From: Pseudomonadota bacterium
GTDB lineage: Bacteria; Pseudomonadota; Gammaproteobacteria; Steroidobacterales; Steroidobacteraceae
Direction: 5' to 3'
NCBI GenBank assembly: GCA_018241505.1
Contig: JAFEDS010000035.1
Span: 1-62,267 of the forward strand
DNA length: 62,267 nucleotides
The position numbers were made by a program, and so were the translations under genes. Positions within the stretch are counted from its first letter, which is position 1. Each line of letters starts with the position of its first letter. The notes beneath the pieces were generated by a model. That model searched no databases, was not told the DNA's origin, and saw nothing but the letters and a program-made list of their open reading frames with translations. This document shows, piece after piece, positions 17,038 to 27,258 of this stretch.

Positions 17038-17733
17038 ATGCTCAAAATGCAAAACGTAGGTAAGGTGTATCGGACCGACCTCATCGAGACCCACGCACTG
17101 CGCGACTTCTCACTCGAGGTCGCCGCGGGCGAGTTCGTGGCCGTCACCGGCCCGTCGGGCTCCGGAAAAACCACTTTCCTGAATGTCGCGGGTCTGCTCG
17201 AGACTTTCGAGTCGGGTCAATACTCGCTCGATGGCAAGGACGTGCGGGGATTGTCGGATGATGCCCGCTCGCAGCTTCGCAACGAGAAAATCGGTTTCAT
17301 TTTCCAGGGCTTCAACCTGATTCCGGATCTGAACATCTACGACAACGTGGATGTGCCGTTGCGCTATCGGCGCCTGAAGCAATCGGATCGGCACGAGCGC
17401 ATCAGCAGCGCGCTGGAGCTGGTCGGCCTGGCATCGCGCGTCAAACACATGCCCTCGCAGTTGTCGGGTGGTCAGCAGCAGCGAGTGGCCATTGCCCGCG
17501 CCATCGCCGGCGACCCGGCGTTTCTGCTGGCCGATGAGCCGACCGGCAACCTGGACTCCCTGATGGCTCGTCAGGTCATGGACCTGCTCGAGCAGATCAA
17601 TGAAATGGGCACCACCATCGTCCTCGTGACGCACGATCCGGAGCTGGCGCGCCGGGCGCACCGCAACGTGCACGTAGTCGACGGTCAGATCTCCGATCTG
17701 AAGGCATACGAGCAGCGCGCCGTCCCGGCTTGA
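17038..17733 (+). CDS. ABC transporter ATP-binding protein (LolD/MacB family)
   Basis: The 231-residue ATPase has Walker A GPSGSGKTT, a Q-loop in FIFQGFNLIPDL, the signature LSGGQQQRVAIARA, Walker B FLLADEPTGNLD and the switch His in LVTHDPE. It should power the two permeases that follow; in MacB these parts are fused, whereas here they are separate. It lies 17 bases after the adaptor gene, with a GAGGACG-like site before the ATG, and 9 bases before the first permease. This type drives mechanotransmission through the periplasm and does not carry substrate through the membrane. Confidence 0.92.
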   Translation: MLKMQNVGKVYRTDLIETHALRDFSLEVAAGEFVAVTGPSGSGKTTFLNVAGLLETFESGQYSLDGKDVRGLSDDARSQLRNEKIGFIFQGFNLIPDLNIYDNVDVPLRYRRLKQSDRHERISSALELVGLASRVKHMPSQLSGGQQQRVAIARAIAGDPAFLLADEPTGNLDSLMARQVMDLLEQINEMGTTIVLVTHDPELARRAHRNVHVVDGQISDLKAYEQRAVPA

Positions 17734-17742
17734 GGTACCAAC

Positions 17743-19083
17743 ATGACCGCCTATTACATGCGACTCGCACTCAAGAGCTTCCAGCGCAACCTGGGACTGA
17801 CAGCCCTCATGGTCGGCGCAATCGCACTCGGCATCGCCGTGTGCGTCATGACCATGACGGTGTTTCACGCGATGTCCGGCAATCCCATCTGGTGGAAAGG
17901 GGACCGGCTGTATGCCGTCACCATGGACAACTGGGACCCGAATGATGTCTACGACCCGCTGCACCCGGAGCTCGCCCCCCCGATGTTGACGTACAAGGAT
18001 GCAAAATTCCTCTCCCAATCCAACATCCCGGAACGCAAGGTCATGATGTACAAGGTGAACTCGATTGTCACCGGCGGCACCGCTGAAAGACGCCCGCACC
18101 ATGTCATCTCGCGCGCCACCACCGCGGATTTCTTCGCGATGTTCGAGGTTCCGTTTGAATACGGTAGCGGCTGGTCCGCGGCTGCGGATGAGGGCCCGCA
18201 GCCGGTCATTGTCATCAGCCAGAAGGAGAATCAAACCTTGTTCGGCGGCGGTAACAGCGTCGGTCGCAACATCATATGGAACAACACACAGTTCCGCATC
18301 ATCGGGGTATTGAAGGACTGGTCGCCGCAGCCGAAGTTCTACGATCTCAACAACGGCCCGTTTGACGTGCCGGAAGATGCCTACGTACCGCTCGGCTGGG
18401 GACCGAACCTGGAGCTGCTGTCGGCCGGCAGCTCCAACTGCTGGAAGCCCGAGCCCCTGGATTCGTTTCCGGAGTATATGAGCTCGGACTGCACGTGGAT
18501 CGAGATGTGGGTGGAATTGCCGAATGCAAAGGCCCGCGAGCGGTTCCAGAACTTCATGGACGGCTACTGGAGCGACCAGCACGCCGCGGGTCGATTCCCG
18601 CGCCCACGCAGGAACCAGTTGACTCCCGTCGGACAGTGGCTGATCGATCAGGGCGTGGTGCAAAACGACAATCGCGTCCTGGTGGGATTGTCGTTTGCAT
18701 TCCTCGCGGTGTGCCTGATCAACACAATCGGGCTGTTGTTGGCAAAATTCCTGAATGGGGCCGCCATCACCGGCGTCAGACGCGCATTGGGAGCCAGCCG
18801 CCGGGAGGTGTTCAAGCAGCACCTGGTTGAGGTGGGCGTTCTGGCGAGCATTGGAGCGTTGCTGGGACTGGGCCTCAGTGCAGTGGGTTTGTGGCTCGTG
18901 CATGCCCTATATGCATCGGTTCGGTTCGGTGAACGCGGCGGATTCCAAGAGCTGACGCACTTCGATACCACGAGTGTCATCTGGGCTGTGATCCTTGCCG
19001 TGATTGCAACGCTGGCGGCGGGACTCTACCCGGCGTGGCGTATTGGACGGTTGCCGCCCGCCGTATACCTGAAGAGCCAATGA
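17743..19083 (+). CDS. ABC transporter permease, MacB/FtsX type (first)
   Basis: The 446-residue permease has an N-terminal helix (about residues 18-40), a large periplasmic domain of about 240 residues and three C-terminal helices in the FtsX arrangement (LVGLSFAFLAVCLINTIGLLLA, then VGVLASIGALLGLGLSAVGLWLV and a last one near 415). The motif TGVRRALGASRREVF between the helices is the coupling helix typical of the family. It likely pairs with the second permease as a heterodimer on the shared ATPase. The substrate is unknown; antimicrobial peptides, lipids or antibiotics are usual for this type. Confidence 0.88.
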   Translation: MTAYYMRLALKSFQRNLGLTALMVGAIALGIAVCVMTMTVFHAMSGNPIWWKGDRLYAVTMDNWDPNDVYDPLHPELAPPMLTYKDAKFLSQSNIPERKVMMYKVNSIVTGGTAERRPHHVISRATTADFFAMFEVPFEYGSGWSAAADEGPQPVIVISQKENQTLFGGGNSVGRNIIWNNTQFRIIGVLKDWSPQPKFYDLNNGPFDVPEDAYVPLGWGPNLELLSAGSSNCWKPEPLDSFPEYMSSDCTWIEMWVELPNAKARERFQNFMDGYWSDQHAAGRFPRPRRNQLTPVGQWLIDQGVVQNDNRVLVGLSFAFLAVCLINTIGLLLAKFLNGAAITGVRRALGASRREVFKQHLVEVGVLASIGALLGLGLSAVGLWLVHALYASVRFGERGGFQELTHFDTTSVIWAVILAVIATLAAGLYPAWRIGRLPPAVYLKSQ

Positions 19084-19095
19084 GAGGAGACACCC

Positions 19096-20319
19096 ATGGT
19101 ACCCATCCGCCCTATTCTTTCCGCGCTGTTGCGCAACCGGACCGGTGCTGTGCTCGTGGCGATTCAGATCGCCATCGCGCTGGCCATCCTCGTGAACGCC
19201 GTGTACATCGTGAAGCAACGGGCCGACAAGATCGGCCGACCGACGGGAGCGGATACAAACAACATCCTGGTGGTGTCGAGCTCCGGATTCACCCGCGACT
19301 ACGACACCGTGGGCGCGATCCGCGACGACCTCGCCTACATCCGCGGAGTGCGGGGCGTAATCGCGGCGACCGCCATCAACTCGGTCCCACTCAGCAGCGC
19401 CGGAAGCTCCCGCACCCTGGCGAACCATCCGAGCGGAAGTTTCACCGACGGTGAAAATGGGCAATACTTTGAGATTGATGAGCAGGGCATCGACGCGCTC
19501 GGGTTGCACATCATTGCCGGACGCAATTTCCGCGCCGAGGAAATTCAGCCGCCCATCGACAAGACTTCGACCGCCCGGTTTGAGTCGAAAATCGTGGTGA
19601 CGAAGGCCATGGCCGATGCCCTCTATCCCGGCCAGAACGCTGTCGGCAAGCCGGTCTATGATCAGCTTCGGCATCCCGCGACGATTATCGGCATCGTGGA
19701 TCGGATGCAGGCCGCATGGCCTGACTACACTCACATCGGCAGCGTGTACTTTCTTCCTCGACTACCCTTCTCGTATTACGACTCCATGTTTTACATCGTC
19801 CGAGCGCAGCCGGGACAACGCGACGCGGTGGCGCGCACGATGGAAGAACACTTGTCCGCGTCGAACCCGAACCGAATCATTGACTGGATTCGACCGCTGC
19901 AGAGCTTCAAGGAACGCAGCTACTCAACCGACAAAAACACGGAGTACTTCCTGGTCAGTGTGACCGCAATTCTGGTCGCCATCAGCATGTTGGGGATTTT
20001 CGGGCTGGCTACATTCAACGTCAGCACCCGGACCAAGCAAATCGGAACGCGCCGTGCCGTTGGGGCTCGCCGTGGGGACATTGTGCGGTACTTCATGGTC
20101 GAAAACGCCATGATCACGAGCGCCGGTATTGCCGTCGGGTGTGCACTCGCCTTGGGAGTCGGGTATTACCTCTCGTTGCAATATAAACTTCCGCGCCTGG
20201 ACCTTTATTACCTGGTAGGTGGGATTCCTGTGCTGTGGACCATCGGACAGCTTGCGGTCTTGCAACCTGCGCGGAAGGCTTCCTCCGTGTCACCGTCAGT
20301 AGCTACCCGTACCGTATGA
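19096..20319 (+). CDS. ABC transporter permease, MacB/FtsX type (second)
   Basis: The 407-residue protein has the same plan as the preceding gene: one N-terminal helix (about residues 15-37), a periplasmic domain, then three helices starting near residue 285 with the coupling sequence TKQIGTRRAVGARRGDIVRYF. It diverges in the periplasmic part, which suggests an asymmetric permease pair. GAGAGGAGAC gives a clear ribosome-binding site. Its stop overlaps the response-regulator start (ATGA), so pump and regulator are made from one transcript and translation is coupled. Confidence 0.88.
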   Translation: MVPIRPILSALLRNRTGAVLVAIQIAIALAILVNAVYIVKQRADKIGRPTGADTNNILVVSSSGFTRDYDTVGAIRDDLAYIRGVRGVIAATAINSVPLSSAGSSRTLANHPSGSFTDGENGQYFEIDEQGIDALGLHIIAGRNFRAEEIQPPIDKTSTARFESKIVVTKAMADALYPGQNAVGKPVYDQLRHPATIIGIVDRMQAAWPDYTHIGSVYFLPRLPFSYYDSMFYIVRAQPGQRDAVARTMEEHLSASNPNRIIDWIRPLQSFKERSYSTDKNTEYFLVSVTAILVAISMLGIFGLATFNVSTRTKQIGTRRAVGARRGDIVRYFMVENAMITSAGIAVGCALALGVGYYLSLQYKLPRLDLYYLVGGIPVLWTIGQLAVLQPARKASSVSPSVATRTV

Positions 20320-21659
20320 ACCTGAGCGCCGGAACTGTTCTGGTTATCGACGACAACGAGGCAGTCCGGACGGCGTTCGATGTGCTGCTGTCGATTCACG
20401 GGGCCCGGGTGTTGGCCGCGGCCACACCCACCGAAGGGTTGAGCCTTCTCGGCCGCGAAGCCGTGGACCTCGTGATCCAGGATATGAACTTCCGGCGGGA
20501 GGCGACTTCCGGGGAGGAAGGGGTCGCGCTGTTTCATGCCATCCGCGCGCGCTTCCCGGAAGTTCCCATCATCCTTCTGACGGCGTGGACTCACCTGGAA
20601 ACAGCCGTGGACCTGGTGAAGGCCGGCGCAGCCGACTACCTGGCGAAGCCATGGGATGACTCGCGATTGCTGACCTCCGTGCGCAATCTGCTCGACCTGC
20701 GCAAAGCCCGGGCCGAAGCACAGGCATTGCGAGCCCAACGAACCCGGGCACGTGAGTCACTCGCGTCCGAGTTTGACCTGTGCGGTATCGTCTACGAGAG
20801 TGAGGCAATGCACACTCTGGTGAGTACCGCGACTCACATTGCCCACGCGGATGTTCCCGTGCTGATCACCGGCCCCAACGGGGCTGGCAAGGAAGTTCTG
20901 GCCGACATCATCGAAGCGAACTCATCGGTGCACGGCAAGCCCTATCTGAAGGTGAACCTCGGGGCACTGCCCAACGAGTTGATGGAGGCGGAGCTGTTTG
21001 GCACCGAGACCGGAGCATTCACCGGCGCACGGGCCCGCACCGGCCGGTTTGAAGCGGCGGACGGCGGTACGTTGTTTCTGGATGAGCTGGGTAACCTGTC
21101 CGCCACCGGGCAGGCCAAGCTGCTGCGCGTGTTGCAGACCGGCGAGTTTTCCCGCCTGGGATCCAACACGACACGGCGCGCGAAGGTCAGGGTTCTGGCC
21201 GCCACCAATGCCAACTTGCGGGCAGCCATCCGCGACGGCCGCTTCAGGGAGGACCTGTTCTATCGACTCAATGTCATTGAGCTGGAAATGCCCGCGCTGC
21301 TGGACCGGCGGGAGGATATCGGAGCCCTGGCGCGCCACTTCCTGGAGCCGGGATTCACGCTCGCGCCGGATGCTGTCGATGCACTGACCCGCTACCCCTG
21401 GCCCGGGAATGTTCGCGAGTTGCAAAACACCCTCAAACGCGCGTGCCTGTTGTCAACTGACCGGACAATCAATGCCGCAGCGCTCGCCCTGCCGGCAGCC
21501 ACGGCCCCTGCGGAGGAAACAACATTGGACCGCGCGACCATCGAGCAGGCACTCGGCCGCGCGCAGGGTGTGGTAGCGCAGGCAGCCAGGGAGTTGGGAA
21601 TGTCGCGGCAGGCGCTGTATCGGCGGATGGACAAGTTGGGATTGAGGCAGCCCAATTGA
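20316..21659 (+). CDS. NtrC-family sigma-54-dependent response regulator
   Basis: The 447-residue protein has a receiver domain (VLVIDDNEAVRTAF, phospho-acceptor Asp56 in VIQDMNF, conserved Lys in AKPWDD). The AAA+ domain has a Walker A variant (GPNGAGKEVLADII), GAFTGA at residues 233-238 and LFLDELGNLS. A Fis-type helix-turn-helix lies at the end (GVVAQAARELGMSRQALYRRMDK). GAFTGA contacts sigma-54, so this protein should open a sigma-54 promoter; one stands before the first gene of the same operon. The longer open frame upstream lies within the permease gene; the ATGA overlap marks the start. It is likely phosphorylated by the next gene product. Confidence 0.93.
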   Translation: MNLSAGTVLVIDDNEAVRTAFDVLLSIHGARVLAAATPTEGLSLLGREAVDLVIQDMNFRREATSGEEGVALFHAIRARFPEVPIILLTAWTHLETAVDLVKAGAADYLAKPWDDSRLLTSVRNLLDLRKARAEAQALRAQRTRARESLASEFDLCGIVYESEAMHTLVSTATHIAHADVPVLITGPNGAGKEVLADIIEANSSVHGKPYLKVNLGALPNELMEAELFGTETGAFTGARARTGRFEAADGGTLFLDELGNLSATGQAKLLRVLQTGEFSRLGSNTTRRAKVRVLAATNANLRAAIRDGRFREDLFYRLNVIELEMPALLDRREDIGALARHFLEPGFTLAPDAVDALTRYPWPGNVRELQNTLKRACLLSTDRTINAAALALPAATAPAEETTLDRATIEQALGRAQGVVAQAARELGMSRQALYRRMDKLGLRQPN

Positions 21660-22969
21660 TCCGGACGTCACTGGCAGGCCGCGCAGTGGTTGGGCTGGGC
21701 CTGACGGCCCTGGCGACGGCGGCGGCCACGGCGGTGACCGGATACTACTTCCACTCCCCGCTGATCGCGGGCCTGGCGGGGCTGCTCGCCTCTGCACCGC
21801 TCATAATCTGGTTTGCAATACTGGTCACGCGACCGTGGTCGCGCGTTGTACGGGCGGTGAGCGACGGCATCGTCAGCATGCGTGACCACGACTTCAGCGT
21901 GAGCATCCGTAAGATCTCAAACGACGAGATCGGCGATCTGGTCGTGGCCTACAATGCCCTGGGCGATCTGTTGCGCCGTGAACGGCTCGACCTGCACCAA
22001 CGCGAGTTGTTGCTGGATACAGTGATACAAACCACACCGTTGGTGATGGTGCTGACCAACTCATCGGGCCGGGTGGTTTACAGCAACATCGCCGCACGCA
22101 AGCTGTTCAATGGCGGCCGCAAGCTGGAAGGGCTCGATTTCCGCGAGCTGCTGCAACAGTCGCCGGCACCGCTGCGTGAGGCGGTCACCGGCCAGGCCGA
22201 CACGCTGTTTACCATGGAAATCGAGGGCGAGTCGCAGGTGTATCACCTGTCGCAGCGCCGGTTCCATCTCAATGCCCAGCCGCAGCAACTGTTGCTGCTG
22301 AAGCAGCTCACCCGCGAGCTGGCGGCACAGGAAGTCGCGGTCTGGAAGAAGGTGATCCGGGTGATTGCCCACGAGCTCAACAACTCGCTGGCGCCCATCA
22401 ACTCGCTGGCCCACTCGGGCAAGCTGTTGGCGGGCGAGAATCCACAACTGGATCGCGTGTTTACCACGATCGGTGACCGCGCCGCGCACCTCGCTTCCTT
22501 CATTGACGGGTATGCGCGATTCGCGAAGCTGCCGCGGCCGCTGCCAACGAGCGTCGACTGGGCCCCGTTCATCGGGCGCCTGCAGGCGGCGATGCCCTTC
22601 CAGCTCGACGGTGCGTTGCCCGCGCGGGCAGGTTCATTCGATGCCAGTCAATTGGAGCAGGTGATGATCAACCTGCTGAAGAATGCCTCCGAGTCGGGCT
22701 CGCGCCAGGAGCAGATTGCCGTGAAAATCCGCGACAGCGGCCACGAGTTCGTGATTGAGGTGGCGGATGGGGGCAGCGGGCTGACCCCGAGCGTGTTACG
22801 GGACGCGCTGCTGCCTTTCTTTTCCACGAAGGCAACCGGCACAGGCCTGGGGTTGACACTGTGCCGGGAAATCATCGAGGCGCATGGCGGTCGGTTGAGC
22901 CTAGGCAACCGCTCAGATGGCGCTACGGGCGCGGTCGTGACCCTGTGGATCCCTTCCGCCGTCCCGTAG
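21656..22969 (+). CDS. Membrane sensor histidine kinase paired with the sigma-54 regulator
   Basis: The 437-residue kinase has two closely spaced helices (about 9-30 and 36-57) with almost no periplasmic loop, so it may sense within the membrane. It then has a HAMP segment, a PAS-like region (about 125-215), the phospho-acceptor His239 in [15 protein letters not shown] and an ATPase domain ([28 protein letters not shown]). The NtrY/NtrB-like H-box fits its partner. The start is TTG overlapping the regulator stop (TTGA). Its 3' end overlaps the convergent galU gene by 47 bases. Confidence 0.88.
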   Translation: MIRTSLAGRAVVGLGLTALATAAATAVTGYYFHSPLIAGLAGLLASAPLIIWFAILVTRPWSRVVRAVSDGIVSMRDHDFSVSIRKISNDEIGDLVVAYNALGDLLRRERLDLHQRELLLDTVIQTTPLVMVLTNSSGRVVYSNIAARKLFNGGRKLEGLDFRELLQQSPAPLREAVTGQADTLFTMEIEGESQVYHLSQRRFHLNAQPQQLLLLKQLTRELAAQEVAVWKKVIRVIAHELNNSLAPINSLAHSGKLLAGENPQLDRVFTTIGDRAAHLASFIDGYARFAKLPRPLPTSVDWAPFIGRLQAAMPFQLDGALPARAGSFDASQLEQVMINLLKNASESGSRQEQIAVKIRDSGHEFVIEVADGGSGLTPSVLRDALLPFFSTKATGTGLGLTLCREIIEAHGGRLSLGNRSDGATGAVVTLWIPSAVP

Positions 22970-23957
22970 TGGCCGTCCGCGCATGCGATTTGGCTCCGCC
23001 ATTCGCACTGCTGTTCTTGCGCCGATCGACCTGGATGTATTCGTTGCCCATGGCCGCGATCGAGTTGATGGTCTCGCGGTTGAGGCTCTGCAGGTACTTG
23101 CCGAAGTCCTTGCCGAGCTGCGGGTGGCCCAGGCCGAACTCAACAGTGGCCTGCAGGTAACCGAGCTTGCTGCCGCAGTCATAACGCTTGCCGGTGAACC
23201 GGTGCGCATACACGGCCTCTTCCTTCATCAGGCGCGCAATCCCATCCGTCAACTGAATCTCGCCACCGGCACCCTGGCCGATCTTCTCGAGATGCTCAAA
23301 GATCGCCGGAGCCAGCACGTAGCGACCGACCACCGCCAGATTGGAGGGAGCATCCGTGGGCTTCGGCTTCTCGACGATACTGTTGACGCGGCTGGTAGCC
23401 GACCTGTCAGCTTCCACGGCGACGATGCCGTACTTGTCGGTGTCACTCTTGGGAACAACCTGAACACCGAGCACGCTCGCACGTTTGGCTTCGTAGACAT
23501 CAGCCATCTGTCGCAAACATGCGACTTCGCTCTTGATGAGATCGTCGGCCAGATGCACAAAAAACGGCTCGTTACCGACGGCAGGCTGTGCGCACAGCAC
23601 CGCGTGCCCCAGACCCAGAGGCGCCGGTTGACGGATGTAAATGCAAGACGCATAGGACGGAAGGACACTGCGGACCTGATTGAGCAGGTCACTTTTACCC
23701 TGTGCTTCCAGCGTGTGCTCCAGCTCCGGGTCGGAGTCGAAGTGATCTTCAATGGCCCGCTTGGAAGCGCCCGTGATGAACACCAACCGCGTTGCCCCCG
23801 CCGACAACGCCTCTTCCACCGCGTACTGAATCAGGGGCTTGTCGACAACAGGCAGCATCTCCTTGGGGCTGGCCTTGGTCGCAGGCAGGAACCTCGTACC
23901 GCGACCGGCAACCGGAAATACGGCCGTGCGAATGGCCGACGTGGAGTTCGTCCTCAT
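22923..23957 (-). CDS. galU: UTP-glucose-1-phosphate uridylyltransferase
   Basis: The 344-residue enzyme makes UDP-glucose for envelope polysaccharides. It shows the nucleotidyl-transferase loop [38 protein letters not shown] for the metal Asp, VEKPKP and [10 protein letters not shown], and [18 protein letters not shown] near the end. The ATG at 23957 has GGAG nine bases upstream; a TTG one codon earlier is less likely. Typical GalU proteins are near 290-300 residues. Here about 35 extra basic residues ([10 protein letters not shown] and [12 protein letters not shown]) form a tail, most of which is encoded antisense to the end of the histidine kinase gene. Confidence 0.92.
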   Translation of the reverse strand: MRTNSTSAIRTAVFPVAGRGTRFLPATKASPKEMLPVVDKPLIQYAVEEALSAGATRLVFITGASKRAIEDHFDSDPELEHTLEAQGKSDLLNQVRSVLPSYASCIYIRQPAPLGLGHAVLCAQPAVGNEPFFVHLADDLIKSEVACLRQMADVYEAKRASVLGVQVVPKSDTDKYGIVAVEADRSATSRVNSIVEKPKPTDAPSNLAVVGRYVLAPAIFEHLEKIGQGAGGEIQLTDGIARLMKEEAVYAHRFTGKRYDCGSKLGYLQATVEFGLGHPQLGKDFGKYLQSLNRETINSIAAMGNEYIQVDRRKNSSANGGAKSHARTATTGRRKGSTGSRPRP

Positions 23958-24051
23958 CAAATTCGTCTCCTGGGGACTGCTTCTACTCGAGCGTTGAGTC
24001 TAACGCCCTGAAAAGAAGCAAAGTATATGCCAGCGCACATATTTATAGGCT

Positions 24052-25194
24052 TTAGATGGCGCGAGCGGCTTCGTCCGTTCGCTCGGCCCACTTGAAGACC
24101 GCCGGGCGCATGCTGTCCCACGAGCGGCATTTGGGGCAGTGCCAATACCATCCCACGCTGTTCAGGCCGCAGTCATCGCACTGATAGCGCCCACCCGCAT
24201 CCCCGATACGGGTCAACAACACCCCCAGGGAAGCCGCTTCCGCCGGGGAATCAACGCCGGCGTCGATCTCACGAGTAACGGATGGCAAACGGAGCACGTC
24301 CTGCGGTGGCAGCGCCGTCGCGAGCAGCCAGGCAAGTTGGCGGCCGCTGACCCGTCCATTGCGTTGCAGCCGGCGCGCGACCTGAGCAAGAACATCACTT
24401 TCACCCGCCAGTTTGGCCAGTGCGAGCACCCGCGGGATGATCTCCAACGCAAGCCCTGGGAAAGCTTCGAGGGCGCTCAGGTATAGCAGGAGAGCCTCCG
24501 CCGCGTTACCTCCCAGCTCCGTCATACGGGCGGTCAGTATCTGCGCGCGAGGCAGCTCGGCATCATGTGTACGAGCCTGTCGTAACAAAGTGCGCGCCCG
24601 TTCGGTGTCCCCTTGCAATAGTGCGTGCTCAGCCAGCTCGCACAAATAGTGGGCAGCCACCGTGCGCCGCTCGTGTTGGAGGTTAGGCGGCAGGTCGTGG
24701 AATATCTTCAGCGCGTTGGCCCAGTCGCCCTGTTGCTCGTAAATGCGCAACAGGTGATCCAGTGCGGCGTTGCGGTACTCCCGGGACGCGGCCAACTCTT
24801 CCAACAGCCGTTCCGCTCGGTCCATGAGACCGGCGCTGAGGAAGTCGAGTGCGAGAGCAAATGCGGCCTTGTCGCGCAAGGCAACCGCTCCCTGCTCGCG
24901 CAAGCGCGAATGGATGGCAATGGCGCGATCAACTTCACCGCGCCGGCGAAACAAGCTCCCCAGAGCGAACTGGATTTCAGCCGCATCGCCGTCGGCTTGC
25001 GCCATGCGCGAGAAGATCTCGGCGGCATGATCGAATCGGTCGTTGATCAGGTGGTCGAGGCCGACGTAGTAGTCGCGGGGTAAGCGGACTGTCCGCGCAG
25101 CACCATTGCGGCGCCCTAGCACCCAGGCGGCAATGCCCACGGCTATGAATGACAGTGCGAGCAGGAATGGGGGCAGCTCGATCACACTGCCCAA
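24052..25194 (-). CDS. lapB: Lipopolysaccharide assembly protein LapB (TPR)
   Basis: The 380-residue protein has an N-terminal membrane anchor (about residues 8-26), a long array of TPR helices and a C-terminal rubredoxin-like metal site (CDDCG near residue 342 and HCPKC 14 residues on). In E. coli LapB adapts FtsH to degrade LpxC and so balances lipopolysaccharide synthesis. The gene follows ihfB by 23 bases; the small lapA gene that often stands between them is absent here. About 95 bp separate it from galU downstream. Confidence 0.9.
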   Translation of the reverse strand: MGSVIELPPFLLALSFIAVGIAAWVLGRRNGAARTVRLPRDYYVGLDHLINDRFDHAAEIFSRMAQADGDAAEIQFALGSLFRRRGEVDRAIAIHSRLREQGAVALRDKAAFALALDFLSAGLMDRAERLLEELAASREYRNAALDHLLRIYEQQGDWANALKIFHDLPPNLQHERRTVAAHYLCELAEHALLQGDTERARTLLRQARTHDAELPRAQILTARMTELGGNAAEALLLYLSALEAFPGLALEIIPRVLALAKLAGESDVLAQVARRLQRNGRVSGRQLAWLLATALPPQDVLRLPSVTREIDAGVDSPAEAASLGVLLTRIGDAGGRYQCDDCGLNSVGWYWHCPKCRSWDSMRPAVFKWAERTDEAARAI

Positions 25195-25217
25195 TGTAAC
25201 ACGGCCTTGTTACAGGA

Positions 25218-25538
25218 TCAGTCGCGGATGGGCCGATCGGCCCCATCGTTGACGCGCTCCCGCAAGTCCTTTCCAGGCTTGAAATGCGGAACGTACTTGC
25301 CTGACAAAGCGACCGCCTCTCCGGTCTTCGGGTTGCGACCCTGGCGAGGCGGCCGGAAATGCAGGGAGAAACTGCCGAAACCGCGGATTTCGATGCGCTC
25401 TCCCTGGGAGAGCGCATCACTCATGATTTCGAGTATCTGCTTCAGCGCGAGCTCCACATCCTTGGCAGGAAGGTGCTTCTGCTTCGCAGTGATGATCTCA
25501 ATGAGTTCCGATTTCGTCATGAGCTTACTGCTACTCAT
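25218..25538 (-). CDS. ihfB: Integration host factor subunit beta
   Basis: The 106-residue DNA-bending protein has [42 protein letters not shown] with the intercalating Pro of RNPKTG, and [16 protein letters not shown]. It pairs with IHF alpha to bend DNA by about 160 degrees, which among other roles helps sigma-54 activators loop to their promoters. An ATG at 25520 would give a more usual N-terminus (MTKSELI); the ATG at 25538 adds six residues. The order rpsA-ihfB is conserved in gammaproteobacteria. Confidence 0.95.
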   Translation of the reverse strand: MSSSKLMTKSELIEIITAKQKHLPAKDVELALKQILEIMSDALSQGERIEIRGFGSFSLHFRPPRQGRNPKTGEAVALSGKYVPHFKPGKDLRERVNDGADRPIRD

Positions 25539-25568
25539 GAGACTCGTACGGTCGCGGCAGTCGCTGCA

Positions 25569-27248
25569 TCAGTCGCGGTCCGAGCCGATTTGTTCCTTGA
25601 GCAAATCGCCCAGGCTCGTGCCCGAGGAACTGCCCGTCTCAGAGCGATAGCTCTGCACGGCTTCCTGTTCCTCATGCATTTCCTTGGCTTTGATCGACAG
25701 CGAGATCGTGCGGGACTTGCGGTCCACGCCCGTGAACTTCGCTTCGATCTCTTCGCCCACCTTCAGAACCGTACGTGCATCCTCCACACGATCGCGACCG
25801 AGCTCGGAAGCACGCAGTTGACCATCGATCCCGTTGCCGAGGTCGATGACCGCGCCGCGAGCATCCACTTCCTTGACGACACCCTTGACGATGGTGCCCT
25901 TGGGGTTCTCCGCGATGTACGCCGAGAACGGGTCCTTGGCGAGCTGCTTGATACCGAGGGAGATGCGCTCCCGCTCCGGATCGATGGACAGAACCATCGC
26001 TTCGAGCTGCTGGCCCTTCTGGTAATTGCGCACGGCCTCTTCGCCCGGCTGATCCCAGGAGATGTCGGACAGGTGCACCAGGCCGTCGATGTTGCCCGGC
26101 AGACCGATGAAGATGCCGAAGTCGGTGATGGACTTGATCTGTCCGGACACCTTGTCGCCACGGTTGTAGTTCTCTGCGAACTCCTTCCAGGGATTCGCCT
26201 TGCACTGCTTCAAGCCCAGCGAAATACGGCGGCGTTCCTCGTCGACGTCGAGCACCATGACCTCGACTTCCTGACCGGTGTGCACCACCTTCGCGGGGTT
26301 CACGTTCTTGTTGGTCCAGTCCATTTCCGATACATGAACCAACCCTTCGACGCCGTCCTCGATCTCCACGAACGCGCCGTAGTCGGCGATGTTGGTGACC
26401 TTGCCGAACACGCGGGTGTGCGGCGGGTAGCGGCGGGAAATGTTCTCCCACGGATCCGCGCCCAACTGCTTGAGGCCGAGGCTGACACGCGAGCGCTCGC
26501 GATCAAACTTGAGGATGCGGACATCGATCTCATCGCCAACTTTGACGACTTCCGACGGATGTTTGACGCGCTTCCACGCCATGTCGGTGATGTGCAGCAG
26601 GCCGTCGATGCCGCCCAGGTCAACAAACGCACCGTAGTCGGTGAGATTCTTGACGGAGCCGCGTACGACCGCGCCTTCCTGCAGGTTGTCCATCAGTGCG
26701 CTGCGCTCGGCGGAGAATTCCTGCTCCACGACCGCACGCCGTGAAACGACGACGTTATTGCGCTTCTGATCGAGCTTGATGACCTTGAATTCTAGCGGCT
26801 TGTTCTCGAGGTACGACGTATCGCGCACGGGACGCACATCGACGAGCGAGCCTGGCAGGAACGCGCGGACGTTGTCGATTTCCACCGTGAAGCCGCCTTT
26901 GACGCGGCCGGTGATGATGCCAACAACAATCTGCGAGTCATTGAATGCAGTTTCCAGGCGCGTCCAGGTGCGTGCGCGCTTGGCCTTCTCGCGGGAGAGA
27001 CGAGTTTCACCGGTTCCGTCCTCGACGGAATCCAATGCAACTTCCACCTCATCACCGGGTTTGACTTCCACCTCACCGCGTTCGTTCTTGAACTGCTCGA
27101 GGGGAATGACTGCCTCTGACTTGAGACCGACATTGACAATGACGACGTCATCGGTGACGTCCACAATGAGCCCGGTCAGAATCATTCCCGGGCGGATACG
27201 CTGGTTGGCGAGACTTTGCTCGAAGAGCTCGGCGAAACTTTCTGTCAT
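25569..27248 (-). CDS. rpsA: 30S ribosomal protein S1
   Basis: The 559-residue protein has six S1 repeats, each with GxVxxxxxxGxFVxL-like cores such as [19 protein letters not shown] and [20 protein letters not shown]. The first two repeats bind the ribosome and the last four bind mRNA. The length matches E. coli S1 (557). It lies between cmk and ihfB as in other gammaproteobacteria. The start ATG follows two perfect hairpins and has only a poorly placed AAGG one base away, which recalls the structured, Shine-Dalgarno-poor leader through which S1 represses its own translation. Confidence 0.97.
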   Translation of the reverse strand: MTESFAELFEQSLANQRIRPGMILTGLIVDVTDDVVIVNVGLKSEAVIPLEQFKNERGEVEVKPGDEVEVALDSVEDGTGETRLSREKAKRARTWTRLETAFNDSQIVVGIITGRVKGGFTVEIDNVRAFLPGSLVDVRPVRDTSYLENKPLEFKVIKLDQKRNNVVVSRRAVVEQEFSAERSALMDNLQEGAVVRGSVKNLTDYGAFVDLGGIDGLLHITDMAWKRVKHPSEVVKVGDEIDVRILKFDRERSRVSLGLKQLGADPWENISRRYPPHTRVFGKVTNIADYGAFVEIEDGVEGLVHVSEMDWTNKNVNPAKVVHTGQEVEVMVLDVDEERRRISLGLKQCKANPWKEFAENYNRGDKVSGQIKSITDFGIFIGLPGNIDGLVHLSDISWDQPGEEAVRNYQKGQQLEAMVLSIDPERERISLGIKQLAKDPFSAYIAENPKGTIVKGVVKEVDARGAVIDLGNGIDGQLRASELGRDRVEDARTVLKVGEEIEAKFTGVDRKSRTISLSIKAKEMHEEQEAVQSYRSETGSSSGTSLGDLLKEQIGSDRD

Positions 27249-27258
27249 ACCTTCACTC

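Noticed and set aside
17110-18903. 597-codon minus-strand open frame opposite the ABC genes
   Set aside because: It spans two real genes on the other strand and shows no domain; a shadow of codon bias.
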